Positions 26,157 through 34,666 of a DNA stretch of 64,000 bases are shown one piece after another; the first letter of the stretch is position 1; every line of letters starts with the position of its first letter. The notes below the pieces were generated by a model that saw only the letters and a list, made by a program, of their open reading frames with translations, did not search any database and was not told where the DNA came from. The position numbers and the translations under genes are program-made. This stretch comes from Bacillota bacterium. Its GTDB lineage: Bacteria; Bacillota; Sulfobacillia; Sulfobacillales; Sulfobacillaceae. The stretch covers positions 124,001-188,000 of the forward strand of contig JAKACZ010000002.1 of NCBI GenBank assembly GCA_021820965.1, written 5' to 3'.

Positions 26157-26190
26157 CCTAAAGCACTCTCGCCCCCGAAAGTCCCGCAGC
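26157..26190 (+). repeat. cassette-boundary palindrome, copy 15
   Basis: CTAAAGCACTCT, core CGCCCCC, GAAAGTCCCGCAGC. It lies 79 bp past the stop of the 54-residue ORF. Confidence 0.6.
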
Positions 26191-26268
26191 TTCCCGGATC
26201 AGGTTGTACCCGCGCCCGGGTTATTTTTCCGCACGGGTACCGCCGCGTCTCGGGCCAGTGGCGTCATT

Positions 26269-26433
26269 TCAATCTTCACTAGAGATGGCATCGAGTTGAT
26301 CGTGGAGCCGTTGGACCTGCTGCTCCAGTGCCTCGACCCGATGAGCATTTTGTATCGTCATGACCCACTGGATAATCCACGGAACGACGATAAAGAGCAA
26401 AATTAGGATAATGGTTACGAACCCCGGTACCAT
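26269..26433 (-). CDS. small membrane/coiled-coil protein (54 residues)
   Basis: ATG 26433 with GAGGTGA about 9 bp upstream. One N-terminal helix in the membrane (FVTIILILLFIVVPWIIQWV) is followed by a heptad-like tail (RVEALEQQVQRLHDQLDAI). It resembles small phage-shock or LapA-like anchors in form, but no family can be assigned. Confidence 0.6.
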   Translation of the reverse strand: MVPGFVTIILILLFIVVPWIIQWVMTIQNAHRVEALEQQVQRLHDQLDAISSED

Positions 26434-26689
26434 GATGAGTTCACCTCGCCGTCATATTAGCGCTTGCCTCGCGTTCAACCCAGCGTCCCACACGCGATGG
26501 CGGCATGGTCTCGCGGAACTCGACCGCCCGCGCTGCCCGTCAAGGCCACAGGATGACCCAACGCCAACCACACGACTCTTCTCCGGAGAACCAAAGCGTC
26601 ATCTGGGCTCGCGTGCTCCGTCTCCGTCGAAGCGCCCGCGGAATTAGCGGACAGTCTTGCATACGCGTTCGACGTCATCGCGATGCGCT

Positions 26690-27202
26690 CTAGCCTCCTT
26701 CGGCAGGCTCCAGGGCCTTCTTCAGCGTGGTCGCCGGAAGCGTAGACCCGTTCCATTCCAGCGTGATATGCTCCACCGCCTGAAACCCGTTGCGGACCCA
26801 GAAGTCTCGCACGCGATCATCGTATCCCATCACGACGTCAACGCGGACCATGCGGCTTGCATAGGACCGGGCATAAGATTCGAGCGCTCTATAGACGTGT
26901 TGGCCAATTCCTTGGTGCGCATAGCTCCGCTGGATCATCGGCAAGGAGAGATAGGTCTCGGCGTCGATGTGGACGTCAAGGAGCCCGATCACACGGCCTG
27001 TGGATTGTCGCACCACCTTGCATGACCAAAAGCCCGCGTCCCGGGCGGCCTTCATTTCTTCCGCCATCCACTCACGTGTCACGGCGGTGCGACCGAGATG
27101 CTGGCGGATGAACGCGGGCTGGGAATTATAGACCTCGACGAGAGCGTCCACGTCGGTCGGTTGCGTCAAGTCAACGTATACGTCGTCCGTTGCGAAGATC
27201 AT
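26690..27202 (-). CDS. GNAT N-acetyltransferase
   Basis: 170 residues, ATG after CAGGGAGGG. Motif A: LSLPMIQRSYAHQGIGQHVY (Q/RxxGxG). The C-terminal part reads RDFWVRNGFQAVEHITLEWN, the usual Y/FxxxGF turn. It resembles Acetyltransf_10 or phosphinothricin-type enzymes only loosely. Substrate unknown. It shares the interval between boundary copies 15 and 16 with the 54-residue membrane protein. Confidence 0.8.
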   Translation of the reverse strand: MIFATDDVYVDLTQPTDVDALVEVYNSQPAFIRQHLGRTAVTREWMAEEMKAARDAGFWSCKVVRQSTGRVIGLLDVHIDAETYLSLPMIQRSYAHQGIGQHVYRALESYARSYASRMVRVDVVMGYDDRVRDFWVRNGFQAVEHITLEWNGSTLPATTLKKALEPAEGG

Positions 27203-27274
27203 CGGTTCCCTCCCTGTGGTTGCGAATTGTATGAAGGCTGATGATTGCTGGGTGGTACACCACCTCCTGATATC

Positions 27275-27315
27275 TTAAGTCTTGATGAAGACTCGCCCCC
27301 GTCACCAGGCCTTAA
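27275..27315 (+). repeat. cassette-boundary palindrome, copy 16
   Basis: TTAAGTCTTGATGAAGACT, core CGCCCCC, GTCACCAGGCCTTAA. Outer TTAAG/CTTAA pairing is perfect and differs from other copies. Confidence 0.65.
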
Positions 27316-27381
27316 CTATGCGAAGTTGTACTATTTGCTCCGGCAGTAGCTTCGGCCGAGCCAATCCGGTTGTTGGAGGTA

Positions 27382-27855
27382 TCAGTCCTCGTCACGGTGC
27401 AGAATATGAACGGGAGAAGTTGGCAGACAGGCCAATGATTCTCTTAAGAATGTCGGAAATAACCGGGTGTTCGCGAGCTCACTCACGGGATACCATTTAA
27501 ATAACAAACGCCCGTCGTCCTCGATGCCATGGAATTCTGCGGAAGTATAGTATTGATGCCCTACCGGAAAATCAAACAGGTAATACAGGCTCAGTTCATG
27601 CCATGCATCCTCTTCGACGGTGAAAAAATTTTCCGAAATCCACAGGAGACGTCCGACGTTAACCTCAACATCCAACTCTTCTTTCATTTCACGACGCAGG
27701 GTGTCCGGTGAATATTCCAGCAGTTCCGCCCGTCCACCAGGCAGTGCCCAAAAATCATCGGTGATCGCCCGATGGAGCAAGACATGGCCGTTGCGCGTAC
27801 AGACACCAACAATTCGGTAATTAAATCGCTTATTGTCTTCTTTATAGTGAATCAC
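27382..27855 (-). CDS. Nudix hydrolase
   Basis: 157 residues from GTG 27855 behind GGAGGG; the longer open frame upstream would run through the next boundary repeat, so it is rejected. The Nudix box spans GGRAELLEYSPDTLRREMKE then EL (GX5EX7REUXEEXGU, with Leu in place of the final Gly position region). It would hydrolyse a nucleoside diphosphate linked to X; the substrate is unknown. It stands alone in its interval. Confidence 0.85.
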   Translation of the reverse strand: MIHYKEDNKRFNYRIVGVCTRNGHVLLHRAITDDFWALPGGRAELLEYSPDTLRREMKEELDVEVNVGRLLWISENFFTVEEDAWHELSLYYLFDFPVGHQYYTSAEFHGIEDDGRLLFKWYPVSELANTRLFPTFLRESLACLPTSPVHILHRDED

Positions 27856-27910
27856 GTCCGCTCTGCCCTCCAATCCCCCCACCACTGTATCGCCACCTTG
27901 TGAAGAGTGG

Positions 27911-27950
27911 GCAGCCTTGATGCGCATTCGCCCCCGAGTCTGCCATAACG
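27911..27950 (+). repeat. cassette-boundary palindrome, copy 17
   Basis: GCAGCCTTGATGCGCATT, core CGCCCCC, GAGTCTGCCATAACG. It lies 45 bp past the membrane-protein pseudogene. Confidence 0.6.
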
Positions 27951-27994
27951 CTGGCAACGGGGTTCGAGCGTCACGGGACACCGTGGCTCGTAGT

Positions 27995-28597
27995 TTATTG
28001 GCGGGCAAACTCCCTGGCCATTAACTTGGGCAATCGAATGGCGGTGATAATGGTCAGGACAGTCGCCACCACAACGAGGCCAACGAGCAGTCGAGCATCC
28101 GCATTCGGGAATACGGGTTCCACCGCGGATGCTCGGCCTATACCCGTGATCTCCCATAGATTCTTGAATCCGGCACCAATCACGCTAAACACAATCATGA
28201 TGTACCCACCGATGTTCCAACGCCAACTTCTGACCAGCAACCACACCCCCGCAACGACGAGCAGCCCCGCAAGACCGGTCATCTCCGCCGCGAATAATCC
28301 CCCTCACGCGGGAACCTCCGGGGGCCCGGGAATGATGGGGTGCGAGAGCACAAATAACGTCCACAGTGCCAGAAGAACAACCAACGACCCACCGATAGCC
28401 CATCGTCGCAACATCGTATGCGCTCCCTTCCAAACCCTGTGCGTCCATGCCGATTCGTTGAGATGCGCATCGAGCGCCCCGAGTAGCAGGTCCAGCACCG
28501 TACCGATGGTGACCGGATAGTCCGCCAACAGGGCTGCCATCTCCTCCTCATAGCGAGCTCGCCACGCGGTCGGATATAAACCCAACAGCCAGCGCAT
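27995..28597 (-). pseudogene. PadR-linked membrane protein split by an in-frame TGA
   Basis: The first part, 97 codons from ATG 28597, starts MRWLLGLYPTAWRARYEEEM, typical of a membrane protein that follows PadR regulators, and stops at TGA 28306-28304. The same frame continues without a break (GGLFAAEMTGLAGLLVVAGV) through three more hydrophobic segments to 27995. The whole would be about 200 residues, the size expected for the family. A single nonsense change is the simplest account; translation as two proteins with ATG 28282 is the alternative. The start overlaps the PadR stop as TAATG. Confidence 0.6.
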
Positions 28598-28917
28598 TAG
28601 ATGCCCCCCAACCGGACCAACCGGGCTTTGCTCACCGTGGTCACTTGCTCCAACGTCGCCACGTGCCGCCGAAAGGCGGCCGCGCCGGCCGCAGTCAATT
28701 GATAAGGCCGCCGGCGGTCCTCTGGGGGCAGTGGCTCCACCCAGCCCAACTTCTCCAGTCGGCCCAGGGCACCGTACAAGGTTCCCGGTTCCAAATGGGT
28801 ACCACTAAATGCTTCAATGTCCTCCATCATCGCGTAGCCATGTTTGGGTCCGCTCGCCAGGCTGGACAGCACCAGGAAGGACGCATCAGCGAACCGGCCG
28901 AGATCACTGGGCTTCAT
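28597..28917 (-). CDS. PadR-family transcriptional regulator
   Basis: 106 residues from ATG 28917, which follows AGGAG by 8 bp. The winged helix reads FLVLSSLASGPKHGYAMMED, then LEPGTLYGALGRLEKLGWVE and RRRPYQLTAAGAAAFRRHVA, all diagnostic for PadR. It probably represses its own operon with the following membrane protein, which members of this family often do in response to membrane-active compounds. Confidence 0.9.
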   Translation of the reverse strand: MKPSDLGRFADASFLVLSSLASGPKHGYAMMEDIEAFSGTHLEPGTLYGALGRLEKLGWVEPLPPEDRRRPYQLTAAGAAAFRRHVATLEQVTTVSKARLVRLGGI

Positions 28918-28930
28918 GGAGATCACTCCT

Positions 28931-28945
28931 GTTATACAGTATAAC
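28931..28945. promoter_or_regulatory. PadR operator palindrome
   Basis: GTTATACAGTATAAC is a perfect 15-bp palindrome 14 bp before the PadR start codon, overlapping a possible TATACT -10 box on the minus strand. Confidence 0.6.
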
Positions 28946-29116
28946 TTACTAATGCCAGCGTAATATGATGACGCAACGTTGTCAATCCGACAGCACCAGG
29001 AAGGTCAGCCGGAACCAACAAGCACAACCTCCGGTTGGTCCCATTGCGCCATCGAATCTCCAGACGGGGGTTCGTCACGTCGGTAGCGAGGCCGGTCATT
29101 TCCCAGACCGCGTTAG

Positions 29117-29556
29117 TTAAAATGGTCCCGGATCATTGATGCGCTCAATGGTGATTGATGGCCCATCTTGTAATAGGCCAAGAACAATGCCGCGAATCGC
29201 GGATACAGGGACGGGCCCGAAGTGACGACTGTCGAGGGCGCGATCTCCGCCCTGAAGCCAATAATGGCTATCTGGCAGCTGGGGAGATCGATCGTCCTGT
29301 TGCAGGGAGTCCGGCAATATGTCGCCCGGGACCAGCCCGACTTGCAAGCCCCAAAGATACGGCAAATTAATAGCGGGTGCCCCTTAAAGACCACAATATC
29401 GCCGCGATGGATGACTCGCCACGGGGTCTGCACCAGCAATGTGCTGCCCGCGGGGACAGTTGGTTCGAGGTTGGTTCCACGCATGGCCCACAATTTCAGA
29501 TCGTGTTGCCATGGTACCAGTTGCTCCTCTCCGGCCGGAGCCCCGAATGAGCCCAC
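29117..29556 (-). pseudogene. signal peptidase I-like (S26) gene, frameshifted and active-site dead
   Basis: Frame 1 (GTG 29556) reads AMRGTNLEPTVPAGSTLLVQ and HRGDIVVFKGHPLLICRIFG. Frame 2 continues LQVGLVPGDILPDSLQQDDR and ALDSRHFGPVPVSAIRGIVL. These are the S26 boxes GxSMxPTL, GDIVVF, KRVxG and DSRxFGxV. The Ser of the SM pair is Asn here, the catalytic Lys position is Cys, and a one-base lesion near 29350 separates the frames. Decayed signal peptidase or Ni-SOD-type maturation peptidase homologue. Confidence 0.6.
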
Positions 29557-29650
29557 ACCGTCCCCTCCTCTCATCCCTAGTACGACCAGCCTGTTAAGAC
29601 TTTATCAGAAGATTGCGCTAGGTCGCCAACCGGCCCAATCCGGCCCGAAC

Positions 29651-29684
29651 GCTTGTGGCATGTACGCCCCCGTATCCTCTTGAT
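29651..29684 (+). repeat. cassette-boundary palindrome, copy 18 (weak arms)
   Basis: GCTTGTGGCATGTA, core CGCCCCC, GTATCCTCTTGATTC. It lies 79 bp past the next minus-strand gene. Confidence 0.5.
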
Positions 29685-29762
29685 TCACACTGTGCAATAA
29701 ATCTTCCGTCGGACGTCCATGTCCGCTCCTTAGTCGCTAAAGGTCGGCGCCGCGTTAACGAT

Positions 29763-30368
29763 TCACCGGCCATCTTCAAAGACAATCGGCCGGTCCAAAA
29801 CCACTTCGACCGGGCGAGGATGGCGGGGAAAGGCGTGCGGAATCAGGGCGAATTTGTAGGAGTCTACGTCGTTTGGAAGCCTTGGACTAACTATGTAAAC
29901 GAGCGAGGCCTGGTTGGCCTGACCCTGGGACCGATGAATCTGTATTTGTCTATCTGCGGCAGGCTCCACATGTAGCATTAACTGAACATCGAGCGCGGTA
30001 GTTTCGGCATCTTCGTGGGTGAAAATGTCCACGTACACCAAGCTGAAATCCGAATACTGCTCCATGCGCGTGATTTGATACGTGATGCCCTCCGTCACCG
30101 CCTTTTGCATCACGGGAATGATGTCGCGGAGGTGATGGGGCGCGGCGGGATGCCGCGGAGGGCGGCGGGGATTATTCATGGCCGCGAAGACAGACGCAAT
30201 GATGTTCCGGTCGACACCGTATTCATGGCTCCAACGGTCAAATTGTTCTTTGGTGGGATAGCCGTTTGTTCCCTTGCTCTGACGCATCCGTTCTGCGATG
30301 AGTTTTGCCAGTTGTTCGTCAATCGGTTCCAACCGGTCATCATACGGCACCATCATCAAGAGACTCAT
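29763..30368 (-). CDS. hypothetical protein, chorismate-mutase-like N-terminus
   Basis: 201 residues. The first 60 (DDRLEPIDEQLAKLIAERMR, then YPTKEQFDRWSHEYGVDRNI) resemble the first helix of AroQ chorismate mutases, but the catalytic set cannot be completed. The rest is a mixed alpha/beta domain ending in ALIPHAFPRHPRPVEVVLDR. No family assigned. It lies alone between the last two boundary repeats. Confidence 0.55.
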   Translation of the reverse strand: MSLLMMVPYDDRLEPIDEQLAKLIAERMRQSKGTNGYPTKEQFDRWSHEYGVDRNIIASVFAAMNNPRRPPRHPAAPHHLRDIIPVMQKAVTEGITYQITRMEQYSDFSLVYVDIFTHEDAETTALDVQLMLHVEPAADRQIQIHRSQGQANQASLVYIVSPRLPNDVDSYKFALIPHAFPRHPRPVEVVLDRPIVFEDGR

Positions 30369-30440
30369 CCCCCATCCTTTTTATTACCTATCAACCATGA
30401 GGATACCAAATTGTGGTGGATTTGGACCGGCATACCCCGG

Positions 30441-30477
30441 CGCATCCACGGAACACTCGCCCCCGTTACCCGGCTAG
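30441..30477 (+). repeat. cassette-boundary palindrome, copy 19 (last)
   Basis: CGCATCCACGGAACACT, core CGCCCCC, GTTACCCGGCTAG. Its end touches the toxin stop codon. No further copy was seen between here and 31.4 kb. Confidence 0.6.
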
Positions 30478-30824
30478 TTATTCTGTGAAGTATCGGCCGA
30501 GAGCGGATGACCCGTCGGCGGGTCCCGGTCTACCCACACGGTACCGAAGTCACGCCGCCCATGAACCAAGGCGAACACCCATACGGCATCCCTATCGACG
30601 CGGCAAATGAGCCGGTAAGGCGGCACGATGAGTTCGCGAAGTCGCGGGTCGGCTAGCTCAGGCACCTGTCGCCCGCGGTGCGAAAGAAACGAAAGAGATC
30701 GGCCGGCGGCGAGAATTTCCATTATCAGCGACGCCGCATAGTGAGGTGAATCACGCTCAATGTAGTCGGCAGCAGCTTCGAGGTCGCCCAAGGCTGCCAG
30801 GGTCCAATTTACTTGTCCGTCCAT
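30474..30824 (-). CDS. ParE/RelE-family toxin
   Basis: 116 residues. VNWTLAALGDLEAAADYIER, then LIMEILAAGRSLSFLSHRGR and PYRLICRVDRDAVWVFALVH follow the ParE pattern of two helices and a beta sheet, with the conserved Arg-rich strand RLICRV. It overlaps the antitoxin by 16 bp. It would inhibit gyrase or cleave mRNA on ribosomes, depending on subfamily. Unlike the toxin at 25.5 kb it is intact. Confidence 0.85.
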   Translation of the reverse strand: MDGQVNWTLAALGDLEAAADYIERDSPHYAASLIMEILAAGRSLSFLSHRGRQVPELADPRLRELIVPPYRLICRVDRDAVWVFALVHGRRDFGTVWVDRDPPTGHPLSADTSQNN

Positions 30825-30997
30825 TTGGCCATCCGCCGCTCAACCTCTTCGTGGCTCAGCACCCGGCCGGTGCGCACATCCGCGAGACCCCGCTCCACCT
30901 TCTGCTGCACATACAGGTGATACTGGACATCCTCCATGGTGCAGTCATCCGGCAGACGCTCAATCAATTCACGCAGCTGTTCTTTGGTGCTCGCCAT
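30809..30997 (-). CDS. antitoxin of ParE-type module
   Basis: 62 residues from ATG 30997 behind GAGGAGG. Reads STKEQLRELIERLPDDCTME then YHLYVQQKVERGLADVRTGR and VLSHEEVERRMAKW. This is the small helical antitoxin form common with RelE/ParE toxins; the C-terminus should wrap the toxin and the N-terminus should bind DNA. First gene of the pair. Confidence 0.8.
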   Translation of the reverse strand: MASTKEQLRELIERLPDDCTMEDVQYHLYVQQKVERGLADVRTGRVLSHEEVERRMAKWTDK

Positions 30998-31057
30998 CGC
31001 CCAATCCCTCCTCACAGGCCCGCTATGTCTACTCTCAGTATATATCGACCAACACAA

Positions 31058-31376
31058 CGGTCATAGAAGTCATCGCGGTTCTGATAGGGCCGTTCGCCAT
31101 GCAATCCGAAGTCATATCCCTCAGACAAGCGCGATTAAACGTGCCGCCGCCGCCGAACGCTGCGGCGTCCAACGCTTCAAGGTGTGCTCAATGAAAGGCA
31201 ATGCGTCATCGGGCACACCATCGATGATGTGTCAACGCGCCACGGGGCATCACCGACCATCTTTCCTTGCCCACATTATAGATGAACCGGTCATGCAGGC
31301 AACCGGGAAATGTCGAACAATTATGCCAAATCGCTAACCGGCCCGTTAACGCACTAAGGATGTCACGGGCCCTGCC
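31058..31376. other. gap with no gene seen
   Basis: Short frames only, none with family resemblance or ribosome binding site. This is the right edge of the boundary-repeat array; no integrase gene or attI-like site was seen here. Confidence 0.4.
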
Positions 31377-32693
31377 TTGGGGTGGACCCTAACGAATGCT
31401 GCCGATTTCTCTTTAATGCGTGGGTTCGGACAAGCGGGGCTAGGTGGCCGGGAACATATCTGCGCAGGCGCCACGTTCGACCTGGCGACCCACCTCTATA
31501 CGCTCGATCCGAAGCTGCGGTCGATTCCCGTTTTGCTGGAGGCGCGCTACAATGAAGAGGTACAGACCCGGCGGAAGCTGAGGACCAGTCACGGGTCTTG
31601 CCGATCCGAGGCACGGGAAAAGGGGCTGGCAGTAACGACACAAAAACGCCCGGTGATTGCTATCGACGGCCGATTGGGACTGCGTTGGCCGAGAAATGGC
31701 ATCGGTGAATACGTCTATCGTCTCATTGTCGAACTCGGCTTTCTCTCCCGCCCTTACGACATTAAAGTGTTTGGTGATTCCTCGGCCGACCCCGAGGTGG
31801 CCCGGCGAATTCGCTTTTTATTTCCGGTGGAGCTGGTCTTAACGCCGAGTCCGGCTCTATGGGATCTAACCGCTTTTCCGCAAGCGGTAAAAGGCTCGGC
31901 GCTTTTACATGGAGCGGGTGGAATCGTGCCCTGGGCTTCCCGAATTCCCCGCATCCTCACAGTTCACTCTGCCATAACGCGCCGGGCCTTGAAACGCGCG
32001 TCAGTGGTGCTGACGCTGAGCGAAGCCCTCAGGGAGGCAATGGCAAACGCCGCCGGTGTCGCTGGCGAGCGCGTCGTGCTGACCCCACCGGCGCCGGCAA
32101 TTGCACCGGCAAGCCATACCGACGACGCTGTTAGGGAGACATACCTGCTGGCCGAAGCCGGAGACCATGCGGAAAGCCTGAGGTGGGCCCTGCAATTGTT
32201 TGGGGAGCATGCGCGTCACGACTCCGGTCTGCGTCTCCGCATTATTGTGACCGATCCCCAGCGGGAGTCGGTCGCCCGACGCCTGGTTCAGGCGTATCGG
32301 CCAATTTCCGCGCATATCGACTTTGTGGTGCCACAGTCGCCGGACGATTTGGCTTTATTATATAAGCGGGCCGCTATTGTCCTGGCGGACGGCCAGGGCG
32401 TGGAGAGTGTCATTACGCGCCTCAATGGATATGCCGCTGCCACTCCGGTTATTGCCCAAAGCCGGCAAACAAACGACGCGTTGCCGGGTGAGGAGAATCT
32501 GGCATTCTGGCTGGATACTGCCAACGCAGCCGAAGGAGCCCAGCGCGTGCACGCGATCCTTGAAAATCCGGTAGTCGCGCAAGAGCGGCTAGACCGGGCG
32601 CGGACGCTTGCCCGGTCCTACACTTGGAAGAAGACTGCCGAACTCACCCATCAAGCCTATCTGTCCATACTGCAAAATCTTCAGGGCCTCTAA
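31377..32693 (+). CDS. glycosyltransferase, GT4-like
   Basis: Conserved sequence begins only near 31650 (VIAIDGRLGLRWPRNGIGEY), so the true start lies between 31416 (ATG) and 31626 (CTG after GGGAAAAGGGG); the 438-codon frame is the outer limit. The N-terminal half has HGAGGIVPW and ILTVHSAI; the C-terminal half has VVLADGQGVESVITRLNGYA, the EX7E-like donor-binding region of GT4 enzymes. The sugar and acceptor are unknown. The gene probably glycosylates the cell surface or a secreted product. Confidence 0.7.
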   Translation: MGWTLTNAADFSLMRGFGQAGLGGREHICAGATFDLATHLYTLDPKLRSIPVLLEARYNEEVQTRRKLRTSHGSCRSEAREKGLAVTTQKRPVIAIDGRLGLRWPRNGIGEYVYRLIVELGFLSRPYDIKVFGDSSADPEVARRIRFLFPVELVLTPSPALWDLTAFPQAVKGSALLHGAGGIVPWASRIPRILTVHSAITRRALKRASVVLTLSEALREAMANAAGVAGERVVLTPPAPAIAPASHTDDAVRETYLLAEAGDHAESLRWALQLFGEHARHDSGLRLRIIVTDPQRESVARRLVQAYRPISAHIDFVVPQSPDDLALLYKRAAIVLADGQGVESVITRLNGYAAATPVIAQSRQTNDALPGEENLAFWLDTANAAEGAQRVHAILENPVVAQERLDRARTLARSYTWKKTAELTHQAYLSILQNLQGL

Positions 32694-32944
32694 CCCAAAA
32701 TGCCGATGCGGGTGGGGGGAAGTGTTGCTTAGCTTCGACTCCCCACGCCCATAATCAACGTGGCAGGAACTCGGTAGTATTGACTGAAAAAATATTCTAG
32801 TGCGAAAAGAGGACTCGCAACACGGGAACAGAATCTTGGTCAAAAGGGAGTGTTGTCGAAATTCCTCCCCAGGAATAGAAATGCGTGTAAATATGGGAAT
32901 TTGCGTTGATGACGTGTCGATATTGTTAAGGGAGGCGTAAATGC
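32694..32944. other. intergenic, promoter region of exported protein
   Basis: Contains a small palindrome ATTCCTCCCCAGGAAT (about 32862-32877) and the ribosome binding site GGGAGGCG. No gene seen. Confidence 0.4.
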
Positions 32945-34651
32945 ATGCGTAAGCAATGGGGAAGCGCCCTGGGCGTTTCCGTTCTCATGCTCTCCATCAT
33001 GACCGGCCTTGCCCTGGCCAAGGTCCGTCCCCGCGCGGTTGTCCTCATGAAGAGCCATCTCATAAACCCCGGCTGGCGGATTACGGTGTCAACACAGGCG
33101 CATGGGCTTAGGGGACCGCTCGACTTTGCCTATCGGGTGCGGGCGTCCAATGGGCGCCAAGTGGCTCTCCGCCGGATGGCGCCCACCAACGGTTTTATCT
33201 TCAAGCCGCCCCGGCCCGGCACCTATTGGATTCAAGCGCGCGTTATGACCCGCTCGGCGTTGAAGCAAAAGGCATGGAAGCACGAGGTGTTTTCCGCCCC
33301 GACCGCTGTCTATGTCGGAACCAGCCCAGCACTTACACTCTCGGCCCCCAGCATCCCCTTGGGCAGTACACTATCCATGACGATGTCGTCTCAAGGGGTG
33401 GCACATCCCCAATATGAGTGGGCGTATCGGCCGCTTGACGGCAGGTGGACTTTCGCCGGATCGTATGGTTCGGCAACCCAGGCCAGCCTGACTTTGCGCA
33501 AGCCGGGACCATACCAAGCGGAAGTGTTGGTGAAGACCCCACATGGTCCGGTCATCACCAGTCAGCTTGTCGGCTTCTCGGTTTATGGGGCGCCCGCCGC
33601 CATCAAGCTTGCCCTGAGCCACAGGTTATGGGTGGCTGACGGCAAAGAAACGGAGATGCTCACGGCATCGGTGGTGGACAGCCAAGGCGATGTCGTAAGA
33701 AACTACAGCGGTACGGGAACGCTGATGGATCAAGGCGCGCAGGGGGCTATTTCCGCCTGGGGGTCCGACCTGGACCGCCTCACCGCCGTGGCATCGGGGG
33801 AAAAGCAGCCGTTAACCTTCACCAACGGCCAGGCACGACTGTTTCTCCAAGCGGGCACGGTTGTGACAAGCGACCGCCTGACCGCCACCAGCTCCGGCGC
33901 CAACAATCAGGTCTTAACCGGTAATACCATGGTGTCGACAACGGCCCAAGTTGCTACCGCGCTCAAGCTGACGACGCGTGACACCTATATCATCGCCAAC
34001 GAGAGCGGCAACCCGGCTACATATCGGGCGACAGTGGACGATCAGGTCGGGGAACCGATGTTGTCAGGAACCTACAGCCTTACCGGTGCGATTACCGGAC
34101 CGGGTCAGTTTCACAACCTGACACAGGGGCCGGATACGGTGACCTATACGGGAGGGGCAGGGTCAACGCCGATTACCGTATACTCCATAGCCGGGTCGCT
34201 GGGACCGATGACGCTAACGCTGGCCGGGGGCGGATTGGCGCGCCAAGCCATCACCATCCCGGCCATCCTCGGCGGTCAGCCCTATCAAATGGGGGTATGC
34301 GCGGCCAACACGCAGCTGAAGAACGGCGAAAGCACCCCGTTAACGCTGACCCAGTTGACCAAGACCGGAGCGGTGTCGGACCCGGCCAGTTTGGATAACA
34401 GCGGGTACATCGTGAGCATTACCAGTGCCAACGGCAATCCGGCTACCGGATTCACGCTCGGTGGGGCACCGTACACCGGCACACCCATGTCATTCGCTGT
34501 AGCCACCGGTCCTAACTATTTCTATGCAGTTAGCCAGCCGGTAACGCTTACGGCGACCAATGCCGCGCCCGGCACTTATGAAATAACGGTGGCGGATGCC
34601 GACGGGTTGTGGAAAACGTCCAATCCGCTAACCATTACGGTGACACAGTAA
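32945..34651 (+). CDS. large exported beta-rich protein
   Basis: 568 residues, ATG behind GGGAGGCG. Signal peptide: MRKQWGSALGVSVLMLSIMT then GLALA cleavage. The mature protein is almost all beta-strand, rich in Thr, Ser and Gly, and seems to consist of five or six Ig-like or adhesin-like modules of about 90 residues (for example PAAIKLALSHRLWVADGKET and VATALKLTTRDTYIIANESG, both of the invasin/Big_1 style). There is no sortase motif or anchor helix. It is probably a secreted or surface-layer-associated protein. Confidence 0.7.
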   Translation: MRKQWGSALGVSVLMLSIMTGLALAKVRPRAVVLMKSHLINPGWRITVSTQAHGLRGPLDFAYRVRASNGRQVALRRMAPTNGFIFKPPRPGTYWIQARVMTRSALKQKAWKHEVFSAPTAVYVGTSPALTLSAPSIPLGSTLSMTMSSQGVAHPQYEWAYRPLDGRWTFAGSYGSATQASLTLRKPGPYQAEVLVKTPHGPVITSQLVGFSVYGAPAAIKLALSHRLWVADGKETEMLTASVVDSQGDVVRNYSGTGTLMDQGAQGAISAWGSDLDRLTAVASGEKQPLTFTNGQARLFLQAGTVVTSDRLTATSSGANNQVLTGNTMVSTTAQVATALKLTTRDTYIIANESGNPATYRATVDDQVGEPMLSGTYSLTGAITGPGQFHNLTQGPDTVTYTGGAGSTPITVYSIAGSLGPMTLTLAGGGLARQAITIPAILGGQPYQMGVCAANTQLKNGESTPLTLTQLTKTGAVSDPASLDNSGYIVSITSANGNPATGFTLGGAPYTGTPMSFAVATGPNYFYAVSQPVTLTATNAAPGTYEITVADADGLWKTSNPLTITVTQ

Positions 34652-34666
34652 GAGGCATATGATACG

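Noticed and set aside
27855..28008. Extended N-terminus of the Nudix protein
   Set aside because: It would be translated through boundary copy 17; the GTG at 27855 has the ribosome binding site and the conserved domain starts just after it.
14314..30477. Boundary repeats as a CRISPR array
   Set aside because: Intervals are hundreds to thousands of bases and contain genes; repeats are divergent palindromes; no cas genes.
14314..30477. Boundary repeats as plain rho-independent terminators
   Set aside because: No T-tracts, constant orientation regardless of gene strand, and a fixed loop sequence.
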